This document shows, in pieces, positions 1 to 7,870 of a stretch of DNA of 36,425 nucleotides. Origin of the DNA: Armatimonadota bacterium (GTDB lineage Bacteria > Armatimonadota > Armatimonadia > Armatimonadales > Capsulimonadaceae). Made by a program: the position numbers and the translations under genes. Every line of letters starts with the position of its first letter. Position 1 is the first letter of the stretch. The DNA lies in contig JANXMY010000172.1 of the NCBI GenBank assembly GCA_025354405.1, forward strand, positions 1 to 36,425, read 5' to 3'. A model generated the notes under the pieces. It saw only the letters and a list, made by a program, of their open reading frames with translations, was not told the DNA's origin and did not search any database.

Positions 1-51
1 TCTTAAAATAGGCTCTAAGTTTGGATGGCGAGACACGTTGTCCACTTCCAG

Positions 52-118
52 TCCACCCTCCCGTTTCGGGAGGGTCGCAACTTGTTGCGGGGTGGGTTCC
101 GAAGACCTTCCGTAACGA
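52..118 (+). repeat. Relic of the 222-bp inverted-repeat element (one end)
   Basis: This stretch matches, with a few substitutions, the right-hand part of the inverted-repeat element at 17844-18065. It has a CCCTCCC/GGGAGGG hairpin, then GGGTCGCAACTTGTTGCGG, GGTGGGTTCCGAAG and an end resembling CCTTGCGTAAC. No matching left arm is visible in the preceding 51 bases, so this is either a single-ended relic or the element begins outside the window. It lies directly upstream of the acyl-CoA synthetase start and may supply part of that gene's leader. Confidence 0.7.
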
Positions 119-140
119 TACAACCTTTAAAGGTCTAACA

Positions 141-1931
141 ATGCCGCAACCATTCGACACCATCAATACCCGCTTTGCCGAGACAGCGGCAAAGTATCCC
201 GACCGGCCCGCGCTTTCGGCCAAATCGCCGGTCAGCAAAGTCTGGGAGACGCTTACCTACCGTCAGCTGGAAGACAAAGTGCGGCAGGTGGCTCTCGGAC
301 TTCGGGCGTTGGGGGTTGAGCGCGGTGACCGAGTGGCTATCCTCTCGGAGAACTGCACCGAATGGGCCATCGCAGATCTGGCGACACTCGCCGCGGGAGC
401 CATCTCCGTACCGATCTACCCCACCCTTCCCGCAGGACAGGTCGCACATATCCTGGCCGACAGCGGTGCGAAAGCGATATTTGCAGAGAACTCCAAACAG
501 TTAGCAAAAGCCCAGCTTGCTCAGGCGATAGCAGCGGAGCTTTCGGTATTTATCACGATCGAGGAAAAGTCGAACGAACCTGGAGTATTCACTCTGGCCG
601 ACATCATTACAGTCGGCGAGACGGCAGTTCTTGGGGAGAGCTATGAAGCGCGGCGCGACGCAGTCACGCCCGAGGACCTGATGAGCCTGGTCTATACCTC
701 GGGAACCACCGGCAGCCCGAAAGGGGCGATGCTGTCCCATGGCAGCATGGCGGCGGCACTCGACGGAGCCAACCGACAGTTCCCCCTCTTCCAGCCGCCC
801 TACGATCTATTCCTCTCTTTTCTGCCGCTTTCGCACGTCTTCGAGCGCGTCACCTATAACCTGGCACTGACCCAGGGCGCACAGACCTGCTTCAATGACA
901 GCATCTTCAAGCTCATGGATAATCTGGGTGAGCTGCACCCGACTATCATGCAGTGCGTCCCGCGTGTCTACGAAAGCATCCACGAGCGTGTCATCGACGG
1001 CATCGCGAAGCTGCCGGAGAAGCGTCAGACTCTGACACACTGGGCCCTCGGAGTCGGCAGCACTCGTGCCGAAAGCATCAATGCCGGCAAGGGTATCGGC
1101 CCAATTCTGTTTCTGCAGCACCTGGTCGCCGAGAAGCTGGTGCTGTCCAAGATACGTGCCCGTTTCGGCGGCAAACTCAAGTTTTTCGTCAGCGGCGGTG
1201 CCCCGCTCAATCCCCGTACGGCCAACTTCTTCCTCGCCATCGGCATCCCGATTTTGGAAGGCTGGGGCCTGACCGAGACCACCGCCGCCGTCTGCGCAAA
1301 CCTCGCAGGCCGGGTCAAGGTTGGCACCGTCGGCCCCTCGCTGTTCAATGTCCAGGTTCAGACCGCCTCCGACGGTGAGCTGCTCGTCAAAGGCCCGACC
1401 GTCATGCGCGGCTACTGGAACAACCCCGCTGCAACAGCGGAAGTGATCGACCCTGAAGGCTGGTTCCACACCGGCGACATCGGCATGATCGATAGTGACG
1501 GTTACGTTAAGATCACGGACCGTAAAAAAGATATTCTTGTGCTGGCAAATGGCAAGAACGTCGCTCCGCAGCCTATCGAAACCCTGCTGAAGCACAGCCC
1601 TCTCATCAGTGAGATCGTCCTGCTTGGCGACAAAGCCGGCACCGTCAGTGCCCTGGTCGTCCCAAACTTCGACATATTAAAAGCCTGGGCCAAAGCGCAG
1701 GGCCGTGAGAAAGCCACTTCTGCCGAACTAGTCGCCGACCCTGCCGCCCGCAAATATGTAAAGACCGAAATCGACTCACTCTCCAAAGAACTGGCTGACT
1801 ACGAAAAGATCAAGCGCATCGCCCTCATCGACCATGCCTTCTCCGTTGATGGCGGCGAACTCACCCCAACCCTGAAAGTCAAACGAAAAGTCGTCGCCGA
1901 GAAATATGGAATGCTGCTGGAGAAGGAATGA
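141..1931 (+). CDS. Long-chain acyl-CoA synthetase (AMP-forming), FadD15-like
   Basis: A 596-residue ANL-superfamily enzyme that should activate fatty acids to acyl-CoA through an acyl-AMP intermediate, feeding beta-oxidation or lipid synthesis in the cytoplasm. The P-loop-like motif YTSGTTGSPKGAMLSH lies near residue 185. It is followed by the adenine-binding GWGLTETTA, the hinge-proximal GWFHTGDIG and DRKKDILVLANGKNVAP, where the NGKN segment is typical of the FadD15/eukaryotic ACSL branch. Length is normal for that branch. The frame is open upstream to position 21, but that extension translates a repeat relic. The ATG at 141 begins MPQPFDTINTRF, where family alignment normally begins, with a weak AAAGG about 8 nt upstream. 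A PlsC acyltransferase is encoded 2.4 kb downstream and could use its product, but the two are not in one operon. Chain-length preference cannot be read from sequence. Confidence 0.93.
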   Translation: MPQPFDTINTRFAETAAKYPDRPALSAKSPVSKVWETLTYRQLEDKVRQVALGLRALGVERGDRVAILSENCTEWAIADLATLAAGAISVPIYPTLPAGQVAHILADSGAKAIFAENSKQLAKAQLAQAIAAELSVFITIEEKSNEPGVFTLADIITVGETAVLGESYEARRDAVTPEDLMSLVYTSGTTGSPKGAMLSHGSMAAALDGANRQFPLFQPPYDLFLSFLPLSHVFERVTYNLALTQGAQTCFNDSIFKLMDNLGELHPTIMQCVPRVYESIHERVIDGIAKLPEKRQTLTHWALGVGSTRAESINAGKGIGPILFLQHLVAEKLVLSKIRARFGGKLKFFVSGGAPLNPRTANFFLAIGIPILEGWGLTETTAAVCANLAGRVKVGTVGPSLFNVQVQTASDGELLVKGPTVMRGYWNNPAATAEVIDPEGWFHTGDIGMIDSDGYVKITDRKKDILVLANGKNVAPQPIETLLKHSPLISEIVLLGDKAGTVSALVVPNFDILKAWAKAQGREKATSAELVADPAARKYVKTEIDSLSKELADYEKIKRIALIDHAFSVDGGELTPTLKVKRKVVAEKYGMLLEKE

Positions 1932-1950
1932 GATCGCTTTGCATACAGCA

Positions 1951-2262
1951 ATGCATACGTTAAAATTAATCGCAGATGGTTTGGGGGCGATATTTCTGCT
2001 GCTGGGGCTTTGTTGCGACTTGTCCAACTACCAAATCAGCAAATCCGTTGGGCCAAGGAAGCCGTCACCTGTTGTTCTTGTCCCCCTCCTGCTCAATTGC
2101 CTGGCGGCAATAGCACTGTTCTGGGGAATGGGAATCTTCGGGTGGGCAGGGCTTTTTGGGATTGTTCTTCTGCTTGTCGGTGTATTTGAGCCACTACCCT
2201 ACCCGAAATCCTGCTCAAGTTACCAGTGCGTCCTGCCGATAAAAGCAGCAGGGCTACTATGA
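1951..2262 (+). CDS. Small multi-pass membrane protein of unknown function
   Basis: A 103-residue hydrophobic protein with about three predicted membrane segments (roughly residues 6-25, 43-62 and 63-83) separated by short polar loops. No family was recognised. The ATG at 1951 starts MHTLKLIADG. A longer form from 1906 would overlap the acyl-CoA synthetase out of frame and is less likely. Its TGA overlaps the ATG of the next ORF in an ATGA arrangement (2259-2262), which usually marks translational coupling and argues that this is a real gene. The downstream partner is a truncated histidine-kinase-like ORF, so the protein may once have been an accessory of that signalling system. That role is inference from position only. 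Confidence 0.55.
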   Translation: MHTLKLIADGLGAIFLLLGLCCDLSNYQISKSVGPRKPSPVVLVPLLLNCLAAIALFWGMGIFGWAGLFGIVLLLVGVFEPLPYPKSCSSYQCVLPIKAAGLL

Positions 2263-2642
2263 TGAAAGCAGATTTCACATCAGAACCAAAACAAGCACCT
2301 TTCGAGGAGCGTCTGTCGGAGCGCATCCGGACCTCCCTGCTCCCGGTTCTGCTGCTGGCAGCCCTCGGAACCACCGCCGGATGCCTCAGGGAAGCACTGG
2401 CGAAGCCCAAAGTGCTGGCCGAGAGAATCCTCATGGCACTACTGCTGGCACGGACCATCTACCAGACTCATTCCGCAAAGCTGCGGGGGCAGGTCGTCAG
2501 CAGCATCAAGCAGCAGCTGAATGCCCAGATGACGGCGCTTTGGCGGACGGAGCAGGCGCTGCGCAGCAGCGAGGCCCGGTTCGAAGCCTTTATAGACAAC
2601 AGCCCAGCAGTATCTTTGATCAGGGACAAAGCCGGCTGCTAA
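2259..2642 (+). pseudogene. Histidine kinase remnant (N-terminus to start of a PAS domain)
   Basis: The ORF encodes 127 residues. It has a short hydrophilic start, a possible membrane segment (SLLPVLLLAALGTTAGC), a helical linker, and then QALRSSEARFEAFIDNSPAV, the classic opening of a PAS/PAC sensor domain in histidine kinases. The reading frame stops at 2640-2642, about 20 residues into the PAS fold. No DHp (H-box) or HATPase_c motif follows in any frame before the next gene. The start ATG overlaps the preceding stop by four bases. A palindromic repeat (2663-2735) and a broken receiver domain (from 2742) follow directly. I read the whole stretch as a deleted two-component locus in which the kinase core and regulator effector domain have gone. 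Confidence 0.7.
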
Positions 2643-2662
2643 GTAATCGTGCAAATGTAATC

Positions 2663-2735
2663 AGGTATTTCCCTCAGCCCCGGAGGGGATTTCTCCGAAT
2701 AGCCCGGCCCTTCAGGGCCGGGTCAGAACACCGGG
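2663..2735 (+). repeat. REP-like palindromic repeat
   Basis: Two palindromic parts lie side by side: a GC-rich segment around CCCCGGAGGGG (about 2678-2688) and a perfect hairpin CCCGGCCC-ttca-GGGCCGGG (2703-2722). The layout resembles short extragenic palindromic repeats of GC-rich soil bacteria. No second copy occurs in this window. It sits exactly between the histidine kinase fragment and the receiver fragment, that is, at the deletion junction of the decayed two-component locus. Confidence 0.5.
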
Positions 2736-2741
2736 AAACAT

Positions 2742-2934
2742 ATGCACGACTACTTAGTCGGAGATGAGGCCGATATCGCGCATATTCTGACATTCGTCCT
2801 GGAGCACGAAGGCTGTGGAAAGGATCCGCACTATGCCTCCGCCGAGGCTAATCCTGCTGGACATCATGCTGCCGCGCATGGACGGTATGCTGGTGATCCC
2901 CTATAGCTTATGGCCCGCCTCAGGCCGTTTCTAA
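2742..2934 (+). pseudogene. Response regulator receiver-domain remnant, frameshifted
   Basis: The frame at 2742 reads LVGDEADIAHILTFVLEHEG, which corresponds to the beta1-alpha1 start of a receiver domain (family form VDDEPDI...L...LE.EG). After about 25 residues the match switches to another frame. From 2833 the sequence reads PPRLILLDIMLPRMDGM, the beta3 strand with the phospho-acceptor Asp followed by the MLPxMDG loop. The alpha2-beta2 part between is missing, and translation ends at 2932-2934 just after the phosphorylation loop, so no DNA-binding output domain remains. One frameshift plus internal and C-terminal deletions make this a pseudogene. The receiver resembles the OmpR/PhoB group, but so short a fragment cannot be assigned firmly. 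Confidence 0.72.
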
Positions 2935-2992
2935 GCACGGGTGGCTAACAAAAGCAGGAATACCGACGCCGGCCGCCGAACTGTGCGCCTAT

Positions 2993-4315
2993 ATGGATAG
3001 CGCACCACCGACTCGGACTACGGTCGCCGAAGGCGATGTACGAACACCACTCTCCGCCGCCGGCGTTTTTTGGTACGCTCTGGCAAATCTCGGCTACGGT
3101 GCGTTTTATGCGTTCAACAACTTCGTCATCCCACTGTGGCTCAGAAGTTTCACGGGAAATGCCGTCCTGCTGGGCCTGATGGGTGGATCGCACTCGTTTG
3201 AAGGGGTGTTTATTCAGCCAATCGTCGGCTCTATCAGTGACCGTTTGTCCGGGCCGGGCGGGCGGCGGCGGCCCTTCATGCGGGCCTTCGTCGCCCTCTC
3301 TGCGCTGTTTCTGCTGCTGGCACCGGTGGCGGCACATTTACCCCCGGCACTGCGACTGACAGGTATCATCAGTTGTATATTTCTATTCACTTTGACGTTC
3401 AATGTCGCCATGGATCCGTATCAGGCGCTGCTGGCAGATATTACCACGTCAACCCAGCGGGGCAAAGTGACCGGGACCTGGTACTTTGTCGGCGCCTTCG
3501 GGCAGGTGCTGATCCTCGCGCTGATCGCCGTTTTGAAGCTGCCATTGGCCGTCGGCTTCACGCTAGTAGGCCTGCTGATGCTCGCGACGACATTACTTAC
3601 CTGCGCCCGGACACCCGAGCCGCTGGTTCGAACGCCGCCCGAGACGCGCCGCGGCCACTGGGACGACATCAAGCTGGCACTTGCCGGGCTGCGGCTGCTG
3701 AAACAGGCGCGGGCGTACTACGCGATGTTTTTTTTCTTCGGGGCAGGGGTCGGGGCCGTGACCCCGTACCTGACACTGTTTATTGAGCGCATCACCCACT
3801 GCGCCGACAATACCCTCCATCCCGATCAGCCAAATCACACGCCTGCCCTGATGCTTTCCGTGCTGCTGCTGGCGAGCACCGGCATCGGAAGCCTGCTCTT
3901 TGGGCAGCTGGTCAATGCGCTTGGCCCAAAGCGCCTGCTGCTGCTCAGCCTAGGACTCATCGCAGTCGCAGCGGGAAATGCCCTTTGGGTGACCACCCTG
4001 CCACAGGTCGCAGGCATCATGTTCCTGGCGGGCCTGGGGATCGGAGCGCAGAATGCCTCGGCATATCCCCTGCTGACCCGACTGGTACCGCCGAAGGAGA
4101 TCGGCTTTTATGTCGGTCTGCAGACAGCGGCGGCGTCCATTGCCGGGCCAGGATCTGTCTGGCTAACGGGCACTTTGATTAACCGCTCCGGCTACCGCGT
4201 TATCTTCGCCGTCTGCGCCGTCTTTCTGCTCATTGCTATCGTTGCCCTTTCCAGCCTGCACGAGGATCGAGCCGCAGCGGAAATCGCCCAACGGGAGCTG
4301 GAGATCGCCGCGTGA
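2993..4315 (+). CDS. MFS transporter, GPH/SLC45 sugar-symporter type
   Basis: A 440-residue polytopic membrane protein with about 12 hydrophobic segments. The first half has the pattern of glycoside-pentoside-hexuronide/SLC45 sucrose-type carriers: PIVGSISDRL followed by GPGGRRRPFM in the loop between helices 2 and 3, and NVAMDPYQALLADI with a downstream QRGKVTG in helix 4/loop 4-5. The central loop is hydrophilic, and a second MFS half begins near residue 220. It probably moves a sugar or glycoside across the inner membrane with a cation, though substrate is not readable. The ATG at 2993 has no clear Shine-Dalgarno. It is kept because the first membrane helix begins about 25 residues later and no better start lies before it. 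The stop overlaps the start of the plsC-like gene (GTGA), so the two are probably one transcript. Confidence 0.88.
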   Translation: MDSAPPTRTTVAEGDVRTPLSAAGVFWYALANLGYGAFYAFNNFVIPLWLRSFTGNAVLLGLMGGSHSFEGVFIQPIVGSISDRLSGPGGRRRPFMRAFVALSALFLLLAPVAAHLPPALRLTGIISCIFLFTLTFNVAMDPYQALLADITTSTQRGKVTGTWYFVGAFGQVLILALIAVLKLPLAVGFTLVGLLMLATTLLTCARTPEPLVRTPPETRRGHWDDIKLALAGLRLLKQARAYYAMFFFFGAGVGAVTPYLTLFIERITHCADNTLHPDQPNHTPALMLSVLLLASTGIGSLLFGQLVNALGPKRLLLLSLGLIAVAAGNALWVTTLPQVAGIMFLAGLGIGAQNASAYPLLTRLVPPKEIGFYVGLQTAAASIAGPGSVWLTGTLINRSGYRVIFAVCAVFLLIAIVALSSLHEDRAAAEIAQRELEIAA

Positions 4316-4950
4316 TCTATTTCCTGGCCTACCCCGCCGTCTTTGCAGTGATGCGGCTATTGATGCGAGTCCTCGGCCGACTCCGATCGTCCGGCGAGGC
4401 GAATGTCCCGCGCCGGGGGGGAGTTCTATACTGCCCTAATCATTCCAGTGACTGTGACCCGGTCGCCATTTTCGTCTCCGCCCCGCGCCGCTGCTGGATG
4501 ATCGGCAAAAGTGAACTGTTTGATATCCCCCGCCTGGGCTGGTTTTTCGCCCACTTTCAAGCATTCCCCATCAAGCGCGGCAGCCCTGACCGGGCCGCAC
4601 TTCGCCGGGCGGAGAATCTGCTGAAGTCCGGGGAAGCTCTTTTGCTCTTTCCCGAAGGCCGCCTCTCGGAAGACGGCTGCCTCCAAACACTTCAGCCCGG
4701 AGCCGCCCTGCTCTCCCTGCGCTCCGGTGCCCCGATCATTCCGATCGGTCTGCGCAATACGAATTGCATCGTTCCGTACGGCGCAGTCAGCCCCCGCCGC
4801 TCCCCCTACCCCGTCACCGTCACCTATGGCTCGCCGATTGATCCCCGCGGTTTTGCGCATCTTTCGCGCGGGGAAGGAGTAAGTGCGATGACCCAGCAGC
4901 TGAGCGAAGCGTTGGCACATTTGACCGGCCTTAACCTAAACTTAACCTAA
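4312..4950 (+). CDS. 1-acyl-sn-glycerol-3-phosphate acyltransferase (PlsC family)
   Basis: A 212-residue membrane-associated acyltransferase. Motif I is NHSSDCDPVAI near residue 42 (canonical NHxxxxD), and motif III is FPEGRLSEDG near residue 117 (canonical FPEGTRS). Between them lies FPIKRGSPDRAALRRAE, matching the motif II region. It should transfer an acyl group to lysophosphatidate, making phosphatidate for phospholipids. The start is a GTG overlapping the MFS stop by four bases, so translation is probably coupled. The last codons of this gene lie inside the first two repeats of a Pho-box-like array (from 4930), so the regulatory site for the next gene overlaps this one. The length is at the short end of the normal range. 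Confidence 0.9.
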   Translation: MIYFLAYPAVFAVMRLLMRVLGRLRSSGEANVPRRGGVLYCPNHSSDCDPVAIFVSAPRRCWMIGKSELFDIPRLGWFFAHFQAFPIKRGSPDRAALRRAENLLKSGEALLLFPEGRLSEDGCLQTLQPGAALLSLRSGAPIIPIGLRNTNCIVPYGAVSPRRSPYPVTVTYGSPIDPRGFAHLSRGEGVSAMTQQLSEALAHLTGLNLNLT

Positions 4951-4970
4951 GCTTAATCTTGCCTTAACAT
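4930..4970 (+). promoter_or_regulatory. Pho-box-like operator: four CTTAAY repeats at 11-bp period
   Basis: The octamers CTTAACCT, CTTAACCT, CTTAATCT and CTTAACAT begin at 4930, 4941, 4952 and 4963, an exact 11-bp period with 3-bp spacers. This matches the published cyanobacterial Pho box (tandem PyTTAAPyPy(T/A), 3-bp spacers) bound by the SphR/PhoB-family regulator. A TATAAT -10 box lies 22 bp after the last CTTAAC (4991-4996), placing the last repeat where a -35 would be, as in PhoB-activated promoters. The first two repeats overlap the end of the plsC-like gene. The regulator's identity is inferred from the motif. Confidence 0.82.
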
Positions 4971-4990
4971 AAACCTCCTCTGCTACCCTG

Positions 4991-5028
4991 TATAATTACA
5001 ACGAAAAGATTATTCTACACTAGAGGAG
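4991..5028 (+). promoter_or_regulatory. -10 box and ribosome binding site of the DUF1559 gene
   Basis: TATAAT at 4991-4996 is a consensus -10 element with no recognisable -35. The position of the -35 is taken by the Pho-box-like array, which suggests activator dependence. The predicted transcript start is near 5003. GAGGAG at 5023-5028 is a good Shine-Dalgarno 7 nt before the ATG at 5036. Confidence 0.75.
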
Positions 5029-5035
5029 TTTACTT

Positions 5036-6028
5036 ATGCTGCAAATAAATGCACGCCCTGCCGCGGATCGCCGCAAGGGCTTCACCCTGATCGAGCTGCT
5101 CGTCGTCATCGCCATTATCGCGATTCTCGCCGCAATCCTGTTCCCCGTCTTCCAGAAGGTTCGCGAGAATGCACGCCGCACCGCCTGTGCTTCTAACTTG
5201 AAGCAAATGGGCACGGCATCAGTTCAGTACACCCAAGACTATGATGAGTCCTACTATCCCCACCGCTACAACTGCGGCGCAGTAGGTTCCGCTTGTAATC
5301 CACTGCTTCAGCAAAACGGGGGACCGCTGCCAAATAATTACTATGGTACGGCCAGCTCAGAGCGCAAGACATTCTGGATCAGCGAATTGCAGCCCTATAT
5401 CAAAAGCTACAACGTATTCATCTGCCCGGATGCTCCGAATGGCTTCGCCGGGGCTGATTCGACGAACACTGTTTGTGCGGTCGGCGGGGCGAAAGGCTGT
5501 GACGGCGTGGGATATGGCGGCGAGAACAGCTACGGCCACAACGATGCATGGCTTAGCCCTGCAGGTGCCTATAACTCATCGACAGGAACACCTCATGTCG
5601 TGAGCCTTGCGGAAGTCAATCGGCCCGCAAGCACGATTATGATTACAGATTCGACCTACTACGGTGTCTGCCCTGATGTTACAAATCAAACAGGCACACT
5701 TGTCAATAATATTGGTAGCACGTCTGATGCAGCATGTGCAGCTGGAGCTGCCTGCAACAGCGACGAAGGTTACCTCAAGGCGCAGAGTGGTGCTAACACC
5801 TCCCAGTACGAGTCCTACTGGCAAAATATCGGGAACTCAAAGTATAGCTATGCAGCCACACTTCCTAGTGTTGCACAGGCCGAAAGCGACATCAAGTCTC
5901 GTCACACAGAATTAATCAACTGTCAGTTCGCTGATGGCCATGTGAAAGCGATGCGCTGGGAAAAAGTTGTTGGCGATATTTGCCTTTGGGCAACGGACTA
6001 CAACGGCGCACACCCGAACTGTAACTAG
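5036..6028 (+). CDS. DUF1559 type II secretion/prepilin-like protein (H-X9-DG)
   Basis: A 330-residue pseudopilin-like protein. A short basic leader ends in [11 protein letters not shown], the prepilin peptidase site after Gly15, followed by one hydrophobic helix (residues 16-38). The junction [14 protein letters not shown] is characteristic of Armatimonadota members of this family. The body contains [21 protein letters not shown] and ends with [18 protein letters not shown], which fits H-X9-DG exactly. The protein probably sits in the cytoplasmic membrane or a pilus-like surface structure. The family is greatly amplified in Armatimonadota and Planctomycetes and its function is not established. 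Several Cys and many Asn/Ser/Gly residues suit an extracytoplasmic domain. The gene has a Pho-box-like array and -10 box upstream and a strong terminator downstream, so it is a single-gene unit, possibly phosphate-controlled. Confidence 0.93.
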   Translation: MLQINARPAADRRKGFTLIELLVVIAIIAILAAILFPVFQKVRENARRTACASNLKQMGTASVQYTQDYDESYYPHRYNCGAVGSACNPLLQQNGGPLPNNYYGTASSERKTFWISELQPYIKSYNVFICPDAPNGFAGADSTNTVCAVGGAKGCDGVGYGGENSYGHNDAWLSPAGAYNSSTGTPHVVSLAEVNRPASTIMITDSTYYGVCPDVTNQTGTLVNNIGSTSDAACAAGAACNSDEGYLKAQSGANTSQYESYWQNIGNSKYSYAATLPSVAQAESDIKSRHTELINCQFADGHVKAMRWEKVVGDICLWATDYNGAHPNCN

Positions 6029-6053
6029 TTCCCTCTCCGCCTCAAAATCAAGA

Positions 6054-6085
6054 AGCCCGCGACCATCCCCGGTCGCGGGCTTTTT
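6054..6085 (+). terminator. Rho-independent terminator after the DUF1559 gene
   Basis: A perfect 11-bp stem AGCCCGCGACC / GGTCGCGGGCT (6054-6064 and 6071-6081) with a 6-nt loop is followed at once by a T run. It lies 26 bp after the stop codon. Confidence 0.95.
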
Positions 6086-6092
6086 CTCACTA

Positions 6093-6271
6093 GACCTCTT
6101 GCATAAGTCCCCGGATTAAAATCCGGGTCTTTGATAAAGCGATTGTCTACTGCGTAGACAGAGGAGATAATGCTCGACCCGAATCTTTGTCCGCTCTGCG
6201 GACACTCGCACTTCTACAGACCCGCACTTCTACAGACCCAAATTTCAATCCGGGGACAAATGTAAGAGGTC
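6093..6271 (+). mobile_element. MITE-like element with 37-bp imperfect terminal inverted repeats
   Basis: The left end GACCTCTTGCATAAGTCCCC is repeated in inverted form at the right end (GGGGACAAATGTAAGAGGTC), and the similarity continues inward to about 37 bp (CCGGATT.AAAT..GG). The element is flanked by TA on both sides (6091-6092 and 6272-6273), consistent with a TA target duplication. Inside are two perfect hairpins, TGTCTAC/GTAGACA (6144-6160) and TGTCCGC/GCGGACA, and an exact tandem duplication of a 16-bp unit (6207-6222, 6223-6238). No ORF of transposase size is present, so it would have to be mobilised in trans. Ends of the form GACCTCTTGCATAA recall IS5-type elements, an impression only. 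Confidence 0.82.
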
Positions 6272-6294
6272 TACTTGAAGAGATTTTATCAAAA

Positions 6295-7779
6295 TCACAG
6301 CACTCGAAACGCCTGTGACAGTGCCGATTCGGCCTCCCAGGCCTTCACTTCGGCTGCCTGCCGAGAAGGGTCCCAGCCCAGCAATGCCGCCATTTGGCCC
6401 AACACCGCAGAGACGGAGGAGCGGCCTTGGTCTGGTGACCAGAACCGAGAGCTGCGGCGAATGAGAAAATCGTTAAGTGTGTGGCACTGCTCGTACTTCA
6501 CGGAATACTGGACCGCTGCCGCCAGAGTAGATTCGTCGTGGAAAGTGATACCCGGTGTGGTACGTGTCCCTGCGGAAAGCGGCAGGACGGAAGTTCGGCA
6601 CGCTGGGGTCGACAGTGCCCGGCCCAGCTTGCGGCAGGCAAGGTCCACCACTTCTTCGGCCTGACTTCGGCAGGACAGCAGGCTGCCGCCTGCCGCTGAA
6701 ATGAGGCCACCCAGGCCGTCACCGCTGGCCGCATGGTCGATTACCAGGGGCAGGAACGTATCCGGCAAAGCGGGTGGACCGGGGAAGGGAGGCGAGACGC
6801 GCAGTGCGGCCAGGGCCAGAGTGGGATGCTCCCAATCAGCCTCCGGCAGGTATTCCCGTAAAGGGTGCAAGAGGGCAGCGACTTCGCGCCCCGTCGCGTA
6901 CAGTGCCTCGGGGGACTGGCCGGCAAAATCCGTTTCCAAGGTTCCCAGCAGCGAAAAGCCCGGGCAGGGAACGACGGAGCGCAGACCGTCATCACCCCAA
7001 CCCGGAAAGAGAAGCGCATCCCGTCCCCCCTGCAGCGCAGGCAGAGCCACGGAAATACACTTGCGGCGCATTGCCAGCACCCCGGCCAGTCCTTTCACCT
7101 GCCGATCAACGTCCGGCAGGCTCGCCCCAGTGGCGTTTATGACGAGCGCTGCGGGGGTTTCTCCCTCTTCACCGGTCAGGAGATTTGTCCAGCAGACCCC
7201 TTCAACATTTTCACGCCGCCGTGCAGCCGGACGGAGCCGAAGGCCGTCCACGCGCGTATGCGTGTAGAGAGATGCCCCCTGCGCCTGGGCATCCAGTGCG
7301 ATTTCCAGTGCCAGACGTGCGGGGTTTGGGACTGATGCTTCCCAGACCAGTGCCGCACCGCCCAGCCCCCGAGGGCTGAGATTTGGTTCACGCTCCCGAG
7401 CTTCCGCTGCCGAAAGGATCTGATGCAGGGGCAGGGACTTATCGAAACCCAGCGCGTCCGTTAGGGCCAGGCTGGCCCGCAGGCGTGCCTGCACCAGCAA
7501 ATTAGAGTCGTAGAAGGGAATCAAGCAGGGAAGTGGGACGACCAGGGGTGAAGCAAATTGAAGCAGCACTTCCCGTTCGTGAAGCTGCTCGCGTACCCGG
7601 GTGAAGTCGAGGGTCTCCAGGGCACGCAGCCCTGCGCCCAGAACCCGTGCCCCATGCGAAGTCGCTCCGGCCCCGAAATCCTCCGCTTCGAACAGGGCGA
7701 CTGACAGACCGCGCAGCGCCGCATCCCGCGCTGTACTCGCTCCCAGAACCCCACCACCAATCACAACGACATCAATCAT
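6295..7779 (-). CDS. FAD-dependent glycerol-3-phosphate dehydrogenase-like oxidoreductase
   Basis: A 494-residue flavoprotein of the GlpD/DAO family. The N-terminal MIDVVVIGGGVLGASTARDA is a Rossmann GxGxxG motif, followed by FEAEDFGAGATSHGARVLGAG, the GlpD segment around the FAD and substrate site. The last 60 residues (NDFLIRRSSRFW..., GQMAALLGWDPSRQAAEVKAWE) match the helical C-terminal domain of GlpD. It probably oxidises sn-glycerol-3-phosphate to dihydroxyacetone phosphate at the membrane with quinone as acceptor. The substrate is inferred, and related 2-hydroxyacid or amine oxidases are an alternative. The start at 7779 was chosen because the Rossmann strand begins at the second residue. 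The longer frame from 7845 has no family support. A TATACT box (7793-7788) lies only 8 nt before the ATG, suggesting a leaderless or near-leaderless mRNA. The gene ends 23 bp from the MITE at 6093-6271. Confidence 0.85.
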   Translation of the reverse strand: MIDVVVIGGGVLGASTARDAALRGLSVALFEAEDFGAGATSHGARVLGAGLRALETLDFTRVREQLHEREVLLQFASPLVVPLPCLIPFYDSNLLVQARLRASLALTDALGFDKSLPLHQILSAAEAREREPNLSPRGLGGAALVWEASVPNPARLALEIALDAQAQGASLYTHTRVDGLRLRPAARRRENVEGVCWTNLLTGEEGETPAALVINATGASLPDVDRQVKGLAGVLAMRRKCISVALPALQGGRDALLFPGWGDDGLRSVVPCPGFSLLGTLETDFAGQSPEALYATGREVAALLHPLREYLPEADWEHPTLALAALRVSPPFPGPPALPDTFLPLVIDHAASGDGLGGLISAAGGSLLSCRSQAEEVVDLACRKLGRALSTPACRTSVLPLSAGTRTTPGITFHDESTLAAAVQYSVKYEQCHTLNDFLIRRSSRFWSPDQGRSSVSAVLGQMAALLGWDPSRQAAEVKAWEAESALSQAFRVL

Positions 7780-7870
7780 TAGAGAAGAGTATACACGATT
7801 CTGGCGGATGTTATGCATCAGGTCGCGAGTGACGCAATCGAGCATTTAAAAAATATTGGGACTATCTTAA

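Noticed and set aside
807-1595. A 262-codon minus-strand ORF inside the acyl-CoA synthetase gene
   Set aside because: It has no recognisable domain and lies entirely opposite conserved adenylation motifs. It is an antisense shadow.
6144-6238. Possible CRISPR or small tandem array from the hairpins and 16-bp duplication
   Set aside because: Only two adjacent copies without spacers exist, and all lie inside an inverted-repeat element. No CRISPR array is present in the window.
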